The position numbers and the translations under genes are program-made. A stretch of 64,000 bases of DNA from NCBI RefSeq assembly GCF_001857945.1, contig NZ_CP017770.1:2914001-2978000 (forward strand). The letters run 5' to 3'. The notes beneath the pieces are model-generated. The model saw only the letters and a program-made list of their open reading frames with translations, was not told the DNA's origin and ran no database searches. This DNA is from Paenibacillus crassostreae. GTDB taxonomy: Bacteria > Bacillota > Bacilli > Paenibacillales > Paenibacillaceae. Of this stretch, positions 53,843-62,093 are shown one piece after another; the first letter of the stretch is position 1, and every line of letters starts with the position of its first letter.

Positions 53843-55303
53843 ATGGGACATTCAACAGTTTATCCAACAGGCGCTACCGTATATAACCCTGAGAAGGCGT
53901 GGAGCGGTTATACCGTATACCAAGCAGGAGATGAAGGCGTAGTATTAATCGATATGAATGGGAAAGAAGTACATCTATGGAAAGGGTTACTTGGGTTTCC
54001 GGCTAAAGTATTCCCAGGTGGGTATGTTCTTGGAAGCACAGGAAGGAGAGATCCTAAATTCGGAATTCAAGATAATGTAGATCTTGTACAGGTGGATTGG
54101 AATGGGAATATTGTATGGAAATTCAATAGTTATGAGCATATAGAGGACCCCGGTTATGAGCCACTATGGTATGCCCGCCAACATCATGACTACCAGAGAG
54201 AGGGTAATCCTGTTGGTTACTATGCACCGGGACTTGAACCCAAAGTTACAAGTGGTAACACACTTATTCTTGCACACAAGAATCTGTTCAACAGTGAAAT
54301 CTCCGACAAAGAGTTATTGGATGACGCGATCTTAGAAGTAGATTGGGAAGGGAATATCATCTGGGAATGGCTTCCGAGCGAACATTTTGATGAATTGGGC
54401 TTCGATGAAGCTGCCAAGAATGTTTTGTTCCGAGATCCAAATACACGCTCCTTCGGCAAACTTGGAGGTGGTGTAGGGGACTGGTTGCATATCAACTCTG
54501 CTTCGTATGTGGGCCCTAATAAATTTTATGATGCAGGGGATGAACGGTTCCATCCAGATAATATTATATGGGATGCGCGAGAAGCGAATATTATCGCAAT
54601 TACGGATAAGAAGACTGGAAAGATTGTTTGGAGAATCGGACCTGATTATTCTCTGCCAGAATTGAAGCATATTGATTGGATTATCGGTCAGCATCATGCT
54701 CATATCATTCCAAAAGGCTTGCCTGGAGAAGGTAATTTACTTGTATTTGATAACGGCGGCTGGGGTGGTTATGGACTGCCGAACCCATCATCACCATTTG
54801 GGCAAAAGAATGCCCTGCGAGATCATTCACGCATATTGGAGATTAATCCTGTTACGCTGGAGATTGAATGGCAGTACACCGCAGCAGAGGCAGGTTTCTC
54901 TGTTCCAACGGATTCCTATAAATTCTATAGTCCCTATATTAGCGCGGCACAGCGGTTGGCAAATGGAAACACCTTAATTACTGAAGGATCTAATGGGAGA
55001 CTTTTCGAAGTTACGCCAGAGCATGAACTAGTCTGGGAATATATCTCGCCGTATACAGATACAAGAAATACGAACATGGTCTACCGTTCCTATCGTTTGC
55101 CCTATGAATGGGTACCACAGTTAGAAGAGCCTGTGGAAATTGCCATTGAGGCAATTGATGTATCCAGTTTCAGATTGCCTGGAGCTGCAACGAAGGGTTC
55201 AGATTCTGTTGTGAGCGTGGAAACGACACTGCCATTTGCGGAAGGTGCCGCTTGTGTGGCTACTTCGGGAGAAGGCAGACATCATAAGAGTCAAAGTAAA
55301 TAG
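53843..55303 (+). CDS. Aryl-sulfate sulfotransferase (ASST family), no signal peptide
   Basis: 486-residue beta-propeller protein of the arylsulfotransferase family, which moves sulfate from one phenolic ester to another phenol without PAPS through a sulfo-histidine. Repeated propeller strands of the type G-x-I-V/I-W (NIVWKF, NIIWEW, KIVWRIGPD, LVWEYISP) and His-rich motifs (RQHHDYQ, GQHHAHIIPKG, RDHSRILEI) fit the family's active site. Most studied members are exported; this one lacks a signal peptide and should be cytoplasmic. AAAGGAG precedes the ATG. It is followed by a sulfonate-type ABC importer, suggesting its donor is imported. Confidence 0.83.
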   Translation: MGHSTVYPTGATVYNPEKAWSGYTVYQAGDEGVVLIDMNGKEVHLWKGLLGFPAKVFPGGYVLGSTGRRDPKFGIQDNVDLVQVDWNGNIVWKFNSYEHIEDPGYEPLWYARQHHDYQREGNPVGYYAPGLEPKVTSGNTLILAHKNLFNSEISDKELLDDAILEVDWEGNIIWEWLPSEHFDELGFDEAAKNVLFRDPNTRSFGKLGGGVGDWLHINSASYVGPNKFYDAGDERFHPDNIIWDAREANIIAITDKKTGKIVWRIGPDYSLPELKHIDWIIGQHHAHIIPKGLPGEGNLLVFDNGGWGGYGLPNPSSPFGQKNALRDHSRILEINPVTLEIEWQYTAAEAGFSVPTDSYKFYSPYISAAQRLANGNTLITEGSNGRLFEVTPEHELVWEYISPYTDTRNTNMVYRSYRLPYEWVPQLEEPVEIAIEAIDVSSFRLPGAATKGSDSVVSVETTLPFAEGAACVATSGEGRHHKSQSK

Positions 55304-55361
55304 AATAATAAATTTCACAGGTCATAACGAATATAAATCGATGATGAAGAGGTGTATGCTC

Positions 55362-56369
55362 GTGAGAAAGACATTCCTTAGCTCAGCTATTCTGCTCTTA
55401 TCCTTATCGTTAGTTATTGTATTATCAGGCTGCAGCTCACAAGGAGATGCAGCGGCATCTGAGACAAAGCTGAAAATAAAAATTGCTGATATAAATACGA
55501 ATCCAACATTCCGTGTAGCTTTAGAACAAGGCTACTTCGCTAAACATGGCATTGATGCAGAGTTGGTTGATTTCGGAACTCCTGCAGAAGGTGTGAATTC
55601 CCTATTCATAAAACAGGTAGATGTAGCCTTCGGTGCGGACTTTCCGTTATTGAATGCAGTCGCAAAGGGCGAATACTCTATCATTGCATCAGCAGGACTG
55701 GCAACGGATGAATCAGCTTCAGAATGGAAGCTGTTTGTAAGGGACGATATTCAGAATCCTGAAGATTTGAAAGGAAAGAAACTGAGCTTTATGCGAGGAA
55801 CCTTTCTTCCGTATTTGTGGGATGAATATCTGAAGGAACATCATGTATCTTTAGATGATGTTGAATTGATCGGTCAGGGCGCATTTGATGAGGCTTATAT
55901 AGCTTTGAAACAAGGTGATTTGGATGCAGCCTGGTTCGTTGGTTCGGCGCTGATCGATAAGTTCGTTGGCCTCGAAGGTGTGCACGAACTCACGGACATG
56001 TCCCAAACAACAGTACGGCTTGGTTCAGGAATTGTAACGTCAGATGAATTTCTTAAGAACAATCCAGAAGGCATAGAGAATTTTCTTGCTGCAGTTGATG
56101 AAGCGGCTGTTTATGCTGCTTCTCATGCTGAAGAGGTTGCTGATCTCATGTATAAAGAAGTGAAACAGCCTAAAGAAGCAACACTAAAAGATTTGCCGAA
56201 GAATATATGGGAGGTTGGGTTTACACAAGCAGCCTATGACAGCCTTGCAAATCAGAAGAAATACATGGTCGATACTGGATTGATTGAAAATGATTTTGAT
56301 CTAAATAGTAAGCTAAATCTTGAACCTTTAAAGATAGCCTTGCCGGAGAAAGTTACCTATCAGAAGTAG
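55362..56369 (+). CDS. Sulfonate/nitrate-type ABC importer, binding lipoprotein
   Basis: Extracytoplasmic lipoprotein of the SsuA/TauA/NrtA family. Signal peptide with lipobox LSGC, then an NMT1/OpuAC-like fold (PTFRVALEQGYFAKHGIDAELVDFG; LKGKKLSFMRGTFLPYLWDEYL). I choose GTG 55362 (7 nt after GAGGTG), giving a compact signal peptide MRKTFLSSAILLL and 335 residues; the frame is open 42 codons further upstream, overlapping the sulfotransferase gene. Substrate unknown; aliphatic or aryl sulfonates or sulfate esters fit the context. Confidence 0.87.
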   Translation: MRKTFLSSAILLLSLSLVIVLSGCSSQGDAAASETKLKIKIADINTNPTFRVALEQGYFAKHGIDAELVDFGTPAEGVNSLFIKQVDVAFGADFPLLNAVAKGEYSIIASAGLATDESASEWKLFVRDDIQNPEDLKGKKLSFMRGTFLPYLWDEYLKEHHVSLDDVELIGQGAFDEAYIALKQGDLDAAWFVGSALIDKFVGLEGVHELTDMSQTTVRLGSGIVTSDEFLKNNPEGIENFLAAVDEAAVYAASHAEEVADLMYKEVKQPKEATLKDLPKNIWEVGFTQAAYDSLANQKKYMVDTGLIENDFDLNSKLNLEPLKIALPEKVTYQK

Positions 56370-56381
56370 GAGGTGATTAGC

Positions 56382-57164
56382 ATGAATCTACTTGTTAAGC
56401 AGAATACCATTCATATCGAGCAGTTACGTAAAAGCTATACTGAGCCTAATGTAGGTGACGTGCATTACATTCTCAAAGACGTGAATTTGGTCATTAAGGG
56501 TGGCGAATTTTTTATTCTACTCGGACCAAGCGGATGCGGAAAGTCGACACTACTCAACATGATTGCAGGATTTATCTCCAAGTCCAGTGGGAATCTACGA
56601 GTGAATAATGAAGAAGTGAATAAACCAGGTAGAGATCGTGCGGTTGTTTTCCAGCAAGCAGATTCTTCTTTATTTCCTTGGTTAACGGTACGTCAGAATG
56701 TAGAATTCGGCTTACGAATGAAGAAGACACCGAAACAAGAACGACGTGTCATCTCTGATCGGTATATCAAGCTTGTTGGTCTAGTTGGACATGAAGATAA
56801 GTATCCGAAGGAACTATCAGGAGGTATGAAACAGCGTGTGCAGTTGGCACGTGTGCTTGCCAACGATCCAGCGATTCTACTCATGGATGAGCCGTTTGGT
56901 GCTCTGGATGCAATGACTCGTCGGACGATGCAGAAGGAACTCGTGAGTATTTGGCGTGAAACACATAAGACCGTGATTTTTGTTACCCATGATATACAAG
57001 AGGCACTTCTATTGGGAGAACGAATCGGAATTATGTCGGTGGGGCCATCATCGAACATTACGAGTATCTATGATAATCGCTTGTCATATCCAAGAGATGT
57101 AGCTTCACAAGAGTTCAACAGCTTGTACAATACCATTCAGGGTCATTTCGAAGAACAGGATTAG
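56382..57164 (+). CDS. Sulfonate/nitrate-type ABC importer, ATPase
   Basis: SsuB/TauB-like ATPase of 260 residues. Walker [11 protein letters not shown]-loop [16 protein letters not shown], signature [15 protein letters not shown], Walker [13 protein letters not shown] and switch THDIQEA are all intact. ATG 56382 is preceded by TAGGAGGTGATT, an almost full Shine-Dalgarno; a GTG three codons earlier lies within that box. 12 bp after the binding-protein gene. Confidence 0.92.
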   Translation: MNLLVKQNTIHIEQLRKSYTEPNVGDVHYILKDVNLVIKGGEFFILLGPSGCGKSTLLNMIAGFISKSSGNLRVNNEEVNKPGRDRAVVFQQADSSLFPWLTVRQNVEFGLRMKKTPKQERRVISDRYIKLVGLVGHEDKYPKELSGGMKQRVQLARVLANDPAILLMDEPFGALDAMTRRTMQKELVSIWRETHKTVIFVTHDIQEALLLGERIGIMSVGPSSNITSIYDNRLSYPRDVASQEFNSLYNTIQGHFEEQD

Positions 57165-57173
57165 GTGAGGTAT

Positions 57174-57950
57174 ATGATGAAATGGATAGAGAAGAAATGG
57201 GTTTCTGTATCGTTGTTGTGGATTGCTGTACTGTGCATTTGGCAATTAGGGGCCATCGTTTATGGATCTGATGTGATTCCCGGTCCGTGGAATACACTGA
57301 AGGGTGGGCAAGAGTTACTTGCGGATGGCACCTTGATGCAATATATCGGTATTAGTTTTTACCGTGTACTGATCGGTTGGGTATTAGGTAGCTTAATTGC
57401 AATTCCGATAGGGCTCATTATTGGGAAAGTGTATGTCATTCGTATTTTTGCCGAACCGTTTCTGAACTTTATCCGCTTTATCCCGCCGATTGCTTTTATC
57501 ACTCTATTTCTAGTGTGGTTCGGCATTGGAGAACAATCCAAGATCGCACTTATTATGTACGCTACCTTTTTCATCGTCATATTGAATGTTTTAACAGGTG
57601 TGATGTCGGTGGAGGAGGATAAAATCCGTTCAGCCCGCAGTATGGGAGCGAACGAGTGGCAGATTCTGATACATGTCATCGTTCCAGCAACGGTGCCTTA
57701 TATTTTTACCGGCGTTCGCCTAGCGATGGGAACCTCTTATATGGCTATTATTGGTGCAGAGATGATCGCATCTAATGAAGGAGTAGGTTACTTGATTTGG
57801 AACTCACGATTGTTCTTCCGTACAGATTGGATCTTTGTTGGTCTATTTTGCCTAGGGTGTATGGGTTTTTTCACCGATCGCCTATTCGGTTGGTTCGGGA
57901 AGAAGGTGCTCTATAAATATGGTGTGGTTAGTGTAGCAGCGAAAAGGTAA
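57174..57950 (+). CDS. Sulfonate/nitrate-type ABC importer, permease
   Basis: SsuC/TauC-like permease, about 258 residues with six membrane helices and the coupling-helix motif ARSMGANEWQILIHVIVPATVPYIFTGVRLAMG. The start is uncertain among GTG 57165, ATG 57174 and ATG 57177; AGGTGAGG lies just upstream and the last two are most likely. Last gene of the sulfotransferase-importer cluster. Confidence 0.9.
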   Translation: MMKWIEKKWVSVSLLWIAVLCIWQLGAIVYGSDVIPGPWNTLKGGQELLADGTLMQYIGISFYRVLIGWVLGSLIAIPIGLIIGKVYVIRIFAEPFLNFIRFIPPIAFITLFLVWFGIGEQSKIALIMYATFFIVILNVLTGVMSVEEDKIRSARSMGANEWQILIHVIVPATVPYIFTGVRLAMGTSYMAIIGAEMIASNEGVGYLIWNSRLFFRTDWIFVGLFCLGCMGFFTDRLFGWFGKKVLYKYGVVSVAAKR

Positions 57951-58036
57951 CAAAGTCCAATACAAATAATCCCTCATATGGGTATAAGGAATCATTTATT
58001 CCATTTACGTTCACTTTTGTAATGGTTTCTCCGATA

Positions 58037-58106
58037 GTTATTTATTGTAAGTGGCGAAATGTCAACTCATCTGAATGAAGACGCGACATTTCGTCTAGTA
58101 AATAAC
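58037..58106 (+). promoter_or_regulatory. Two-tier hairpin in leader of DUF2167 gene
   Basis: Outer stem GTTATTTA/TAAATAAC and inner stem CGAAATGTC/GACATTTCG with a 21-nt loop. It ends 5 bp before the ribosome site of the DUF2167 gene. It has no T run, so it is more likely a leader structure or operator than a terminator, though it could protect the 3' end of the importer transcript. Confidence 0.5.
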
Positions 58107-58124
58107 AATTAGGGGAGAAATATT

Positions 58125-59099
58125 ATGGTGACTCATAGGTCTAGAAGAGTTAGAAAAGAACAAAAGGGCTTTAACTTGATGGTGGCTTTCATTCTGGTAT
58201 TATGTGCAATGATGAGCTTTACAGAGGTTGTAAGTGCAACAAGTGCAGAAAGTACAGAGATTACAGAGAGTACAGAGCTGAATTGGGTTGAGGGTTCAGG
58301 TCAGGAAGTGGGTCTCGGATCCATAGCAACGCTTAAGTTACAGACAGGTCTAGTATTCCTTGATAAGGACAATACGTTAGCCCATGAGTTGTCCTACGGT
58401 GGGGTGCCAAGCTATAAAGAGATTGGCTCTGTGTATCCAATGGATGAGAATGAAACATGGGCCGTGTTCTTTGATTATGATGAAGTCGGTCATATTGATG
58501 ATGCTGAGAAGAATGATATCGATGCAGATGCATTACTAAAAAGCTATAAAGAAGGAACAGAAGCAGCTAACAAGGAAACGACAGAGGACAATCACCTGTT
58601 CGTGGATGGATGGGATGTTCCTCCAACTTACGATGACAACCTACATAATTTGAAATGGTCATTGCTTGCTCATGATATTAATAACCAACCGCTCATCAAT
58701 TATAATGTTCGTATATTGACGAGAGAGGGATATATCTCGGCTATACTAGTAACGGACCCTGAGCATATGGATGAAGATCGGAAGTCATTTGAGAATCTCG
58801 TATTATCAAATTTTTCAGTAAATACAGGTGAAGGGTATACGGACTTCGATGAATCGACGGATAAGTTAGCTGAAATGGGCCTTACAGGACTTATTGTTGG
58901 TGGTGCTGGTGTGGTCGTGGCGAAGAAGGTTGGATTAATTGCCATGCTGGTCGTATTGCTCAAAAAATTTGGAATTATTATAGTTGTAGCTATTGGTGGA
59001 TTATTCAGATATTTGTTCAAAAAACGTAAGAACAAAGAAACTATGTTGACTCCTGATCGTGATATTGATGCCCCGATAGATTCTGACAATAGACTATAA
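58125..59099 (+). CDS. DUF2167 membrane protein
   Basis: 324 residues. Signal peptide or first membrane helix (about 17-38), a Ser/Thr/Glu linker, an extracytoplasmic DUF2167 domain (LGSIATLKLQTGLVFLDKDNT; WAVFFDYDEVGHIDDAEKNDIDADALLKSYKEG; VDGWDVPPTYDDNLHNLKWSL) and two C-terminal membrane helices (about 247-300) ending in a Lys-rich tail. Function unknown. The N-terminus has an alternative start at Met19, which gives a cleaner signal. AGGGGAG precedes the annotated ATG. Monocistronic between a leader hairpin and a terminator. Confidence 0.86.
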   Translation: MVTHRSRRVRKEQKGFNLMVAFILVLCAMMSFTEVVSATSAESTEITESTELNWVEGSGQEVGLGSIATLKLQTGLVFLDKDNTLAHELSYGGVPSYKEIGSVYPMDENETWAVFFDYDEVGHIDDAEKNDIDADALLKSYKEGTEAANKETTEDNHLFVDGWDVPPTYDDNLHNLKWSLLAHDINNQPLINYNVRILTREGYISAILVTDPEHMDEDRKSFENLVLSNFSVNTGEGYTDFDESTDKLAEMGLTGLIVGGAGVVVAKKVGLIAMLVVLLKKFGIIIVVAIGGLFRYLFKKRKNKETMLTPDRDIDAPIDSDNRL

Positions 59100-59112
59100 A
59101 GATGTGCAGATG

Positions 59113-59153
59113 AACCGTTACCGTTGACATCATGTCAGCTGTAGCGGTTTTTT
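59113..59153 (+). terminator. Terminator after DUF2167 gene
   Basis: Stem AACCG..TGACA with TGTCA..CGGTT with internal mismatches, then T6. Confidence 0.8.
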
Positions 59154-59244
59154 CTACTTGTCTGATCCTCAATTAATCATGAGTGGAAACAACCCCAATT
59201 GGCAGGTTAATCGCACTTTGTCCATGAATACTTCCACGAAACAA

Positions 59245-59316
59245 TAAACACACAAGGGTAAAGATGGTATAATCAAACAAAAAATGATGTGTCGGCAATG
59301 GTATAGCTTGCTATAC
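59245..59316 (+). promoter_or_regulatory. Promoter and palindrome before hemD-like gene
   Basis: Possible sigma-A promoter TAAACA (59245-59250), 17 nt, TATAAT (59268-59273). Downstream in the leader is the perfect palindrome GTATAGC-TT-GCTATAC (59301-59316), a candidate operator or start of a leader hairpin. Confidence 0.4.
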
Positions 59317-59348
59317 TTTCAGTAAAGTAGACGAGGAGAGATGATATT

Positions 59349-60200
59349 ATGGCTCAGAATATGAAGGGGAAAACCGTTGCTATCGCTGCTTCACGTAAAG
59401 TTGATGAAATGTCCAAGTTAGTAGAGAATATGGGAGGAACTCCGGTTCATCGCCCTGCACAGGGAACGGTATTTCTAGACGATGAGAAGCTTCGTGAAGG
59501 GTTACTCTCATGGATTCAGAACCCTCCGCAATGGGTAATTCTTACTACAGGTATGGGCCTAGAAGCTATATTCAATGTCGCTGAGGATATGGGTGTAGCA
59601 GAGAAGTTATTAGATATCCTATCGAAGTCCTCTATAGCGGCGCGAGGGTATAAGACGGTGAATGCTTTGAAGAAGCGTCAATTGTCGCCGATCGTTAGAG
59701 ATGATGATGGAAGTAGTGCCGGACTGATTCGTTCTTTTCAAACCCATCATCTAAGTGGAGCTAACATCATTCTGCAACTGCATGGTGAATCAGCACCTAA
59801 ACTTACAAAGTGGCTCCAAGAACAAGGAGCGATAGTAACCCCATTATTACCCTATCGTCATGTACAACCAGAAGAGCAGCATTTAGAACAACTCCTGAAT
59901 GATATTATACAAGCTAATGTAGATGCTGTTACTTTCACAAGTGCACCTCAATTTCATTTCTTAGTCGAGTATGCTCATAAACAAGATAAGATGAAGGAAT
60001 TACTCAAGGCATTTGCAGGGCCAGTTGTTGCTGTAGCTGTAGGGAAAGTGACCGCTCAGGTGTTGTTGGAAGAAGGAGTAGAACGTGTTATCGCTCCTGA
60101 AGAAGAACGTATGGGGAGTATGATGGTAACGTTAGGTCGTTATTTCGTATCACAAGTCAACAATGAAATTGCCGCATCAGGTGAACCTAACAAACTCTAA
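59349..60200 (+). CDS. hemD: Uroporphyrinogen-III synthase-family protein
   Basis: 283 residues, two alternating Rossmann-like lobes of the HemD fold: KTVAIAASRKVDEMSKLVENMGGTPVHRPA at the N-terminus, VTFTSAPQFHFLVEYA and VVAVAVGKVTAQVLLEEGV in the second lobe. HemD closes and isomerises hydroxymethylbilane to uroporphyrinogen III in heme and siroheme synthesis. It is not in a hem operon here and no other tetrapyrrole gene is near, so it may be a second copy serving siroheme or another role. GAGGAGAG precedes the ATG. Confidence 0.8.
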   Translation: MAQNMKGKTVAIAASRKVDEMSKLVENMGGTPVHRPAQGTVFLDDEKLREGLLSWIQNPPQWVILTTGMGLEAIFNVAEDMGVAEKLLDILSKSSIAARGYKTVNALKKRQLSPIVRDDDGSSAGLIRSFQTHHLSGANIILQLHGESAPKLTKWLQEQGAIVTPLLPYRHVQPEEQHLEQLLNDIIQANVDAVTFTSAPQFHFLVEYAHKQDKMKELLKAFAGPVVAVAVGKVTAQVLLEEGVERVIAPEEERMGSMMVTLGRYFVSQVNNEIAASGEPNKL

Positions 60201-60216
60201 TAGAGCATAATGTTTT

Positions 60217-60256
60217 AAAATGGTGCGACTAACATAGTTGTGCCATTTTGTGTTTT
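60217..60256 (+). terminator. Terminator after hemD-like gene
   Basis: Stem AAAATGG-GC-ACTA with TAGT-GC-CCATTTT (mismatches inside), then GTGTTTTT. Confidence 0.72.
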
Positions 60257-60276
60257 TAAAAGGATGAATTCGTTGA

Positions 60277-60304
60277 GCAAGGGCGCATATCCGGTTCTGC
60301 TTGT
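60277..60304 (+). repeat. Copy 3 of the GGTTCTGCTT repeat family
   Basis: GCAAGGGCGCATAT followed by CCGGTTCTGCTTGT; aligns with 47838-47867 with one gap and few changes, and with the minus strand of 1427-1455. Confidence 0.55.
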
Positions 60305-60441
60305 GGCGTCTGATGTTTTAAAATATTGTAGATTATTTGTTCTATAGATACATAATTTAGTATATCGTGATATGAAAAGGGTTTTTTATACTGTATGTGG
60401 AATGCTATAAACAATAGACAGAATGAACAGGAGGAGCGTGC

Positions 60442-60915
60442 ATGTTAAGAACGGCATGTATGACTGGCGCAGACCGAGGTATAGGTCTAAGTCTTGTTCG
60501 GGAATTATTACAATATGGAGTTACGGTGTATGATGGCAAATTTCTCAGAGATTTGGATGCTCTGGATCGGTTGAAGGAACAATATCCGTAGACGCTGCAT
60601 GTGATTGAGTTAGATATCGGATATGAGGATAGTCAAGTGGTCGGAGTAGCTGGTTCGCATACTGCATGTCCAAATCAGCATTGAATATGGAGTCCCAACT
60701 GATTCATAATGGTATTAAAGAATTTAGTGGTCAAGTTCTTGTTATTCATCCAGGATGGGTACAGACATATATGCGCAGTAAACGAGATGAAGATGCCTTG
60801 TTAACTGTTGAGTAATCAGCCATGCATATTATACAGCTTATTTTAAGAAGCGAGGAATTTAAGGGTGAGCAAGCTGCCTTTGTGGATTATAAGGGTCAGT
60901 TCCTTTCCTGGTAAC
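60442..60915 (+). pseudogene. Broken short-chain dehydrogenase/reductase gene
   Basis: A good AGGAGGAG site and ATG at 60442 open an SDR N-terminus with the cofactor motif TGADRGIGLSLVRELL, but the frame stops at TAG 60589. A further stretch in the same frame is followed, after a frame change near 60660, by the catalytic YCMSK motif and VLVIHPGWVQTYM, with another stop at TAA 60813 and the C-terminal tail ending at 60915. The middle (about 90-100 residues, including the catalytic Ser region) is missing. It is therefore a decayed NAD(P)-dependent reductase with two stops, a frameshift and an internal deletion. Confidence 0.85.
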
Positions 60916-60933
60916 ATGAGGAGGAATAAATAA

Positions 60934-61572
60934 ATGAACACAAATATTCAAAAGAAATGTCTGTTACTTGGAGATTACACACATCCTAAATTTCATCCGT
61001 TACAAGGGGTGGATGCGCAGATTAGTCATATATTAAACGATGTGATGACAGTTCAATGTAGCGAGAATAAGAATATGCTCCTAACTAGCAATATTAAGCA
61101 GTTCGATCTCTGTATTTCCTATCTTGATTTATGGGATGAGAAGGTCTCTCCTAGGCAAACAGCGGATTTGTTGTCTTATGTTAGTCAGGGTGGAGGGCTA
61201 TTCGTTATCCATAATGGGATATCTCTCGAGGATCGATTCGAACTTGCACAGTTAATAGGTGGGAAATTTAACGGTCATCCACCCTATCAATCTCTATCCT
61301 TCCGGGCGACAGGGAATGACCATGTTATAACAGAAGGCATACAACCTTTTGAATTAGAAGAAGAGCCATATCAATTTGAATTTGATCCCTTCACAGAGAA
61401 ACAAGTTCTATTGGAGTATCAAATGGACGATGAATGGTATCCAGCCGCTTGGAGTCTTACGTATGGACTAGGCCGAGTTACATTCTTGATGCCAGGACAT
61501 CATGTGCCTACATTTAATCAACCAGAAATACGTCAACTTATTCTTCAAGCAGCACAATGGACAGCCCGTTAG
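60934..61572 (+). CDS. ThuA-like glutamine-amidotransferase-fold protein
   Basis: 212-residue protein of the ThuA family (trehalose utilisation, DJ-1/PfpI-like fold). Typical features: FDLCISYLDLWDE, the VSQGGGLFVIHNGIS loop, GGKFNGHPPYQ, and the C-terminal YGLGRVTFLMPGHH motif. No catalytic Cys at the usual elbow. ThuA proteins are linked to disaccharide catabolism but the reaction is poorly defined. GAGGAGG precedes the ATG. It starts 18 bp after the broken SDR gene and may once have formed an operon with it. Confidence 0.85.
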   Translation: MNTNIQKKCLLLGDYTHPKFHPLQGVDAQISHILNDVMTVQCSENKNMLLTSNIKQFDLCISYLDLWDEKVSPRQTADLLSYVSQGGGLFVIHNGISLEDRFELAQLIGGKFNGHPPYQSLSFRATGNDHVITEGIQPFELEEEPYQFEFDPFTEKQVLLEYQMDDEWYPAAWSLTYGLGRVTFLMPGHHVPTFNQPEIRQLILQAAQWTAR

Positions 61573-61643
61573 AGCCCATTACGTTCTTAACTTATAATGA
61601 TATTTTATTCATAGTATAATGAAGATGTAAATAGCCGTAGGGA

Positions 61644-61767
61644 ATGCTTCCGTAGTAGTTTTTTCGAAGTTATTCAAGATGTCTATGCTCAAAAACTTTT
61701 AGTGTATGCTTCCGTAGTAGCTTTTTCGAAGTTAGCCAAGATGACTATGCTCAAAAACTTTTAGGAG
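61644..61767 (+). repeat. 62-bp tandem duplication in leader of phasin-UbiB operon
   Basis: Unit 1 is 61644-61705, unit 2 is 61706-61767; about 55 of 62 bases are the same. Both begin ATGCTTCCGTAGTAG and contain TTTTTCGAAGTTA, CAAGATG and TATGCTCAAAAACTTTTAG. Only unit 2 ends in AGGAGG, the ribosome site of the following gene; unit 1 ends AGTGT. Each unit has CTTC and GAAG arms that can form a small hairpin. Confidence 0.85.
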
Positions 61768-61775
61768 GTAAACAC

Positions 61776-62093
61776 ATGAGTGATCTGTTTAAGAAAGCTA
61801 TTTCTTTAGGATGGGGTCTCACAGTGGTTAGTAAGGAAAAGGTTGAGAAGGTCGTAGATGATCTTGTAAGCCGAGGTGAGCTTGCTCCTAACGAATCGAA
61901 GGCGTTGGTAAATCGCCTTATTGAACGAGGAGAGGAAGAACAAACTCAGTTCAAAACTGTCGTTCATGAGCAAGTAAATCGTATTCTGAAAGAACTTCAT
62001 GTACCTACAGGTAGTGATGTGACTAGCTTGGAGCAACGGATCGCTGCTTTGGAGAGCAAAATCGCGGAGCTGGAATCACCGAAGGCTGAATAA
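61776..62093 (+). CDS. Phasin-like coiled-coil protein
   Basis: 105 residues, soluble, mainly helical: an N-terminal amphipathic segment (DLFKKAISLGWGLTVVSKEKVEKVVDDLVSRGELAP) and a C-terminal coiled coil (VTSLEQRIAALESKIAELE). The first part matches the small polyhydroxyalkanoate-granule or phasin-like family found next to UbiB kinases. Ribosome site AGGAGG at 8 nt. Its stop overlaps the kinase ATG (TAATG), implying coupled translation. It may act as a lipid- or membrane-surface adaptor for the kinase; this is inference from context. Confidence 0.8.
   Translation: MSDLFKKAISLGWGLTVVSKEKVEKVVDDLVSRGELAPNESKALVNRLIERGEEEQTQFKTVVHEQVNRILKELHVPTGSDVTSLEQRIAALESKIAELESPKAE

Noticed and set aside
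55236-55361. 42-residue N-terminal extension of the sulfonate-binding lipoprotein
   Set aside because: Overlaps the sulfotransferase gene and would bury the lipoprotein signal; GTG 55362 has a proper ribosome site.
57359-57679. 106-codon open frame opposite the sulfonate permease
   Set aside because: Antisense shadow of a clear permease gene.
61644-61767. Riboswitch before the phasin-UbiB operon
   Set aside because: The structure is explained by a 62-bp tandem duplication and no known aptamer core was seen.
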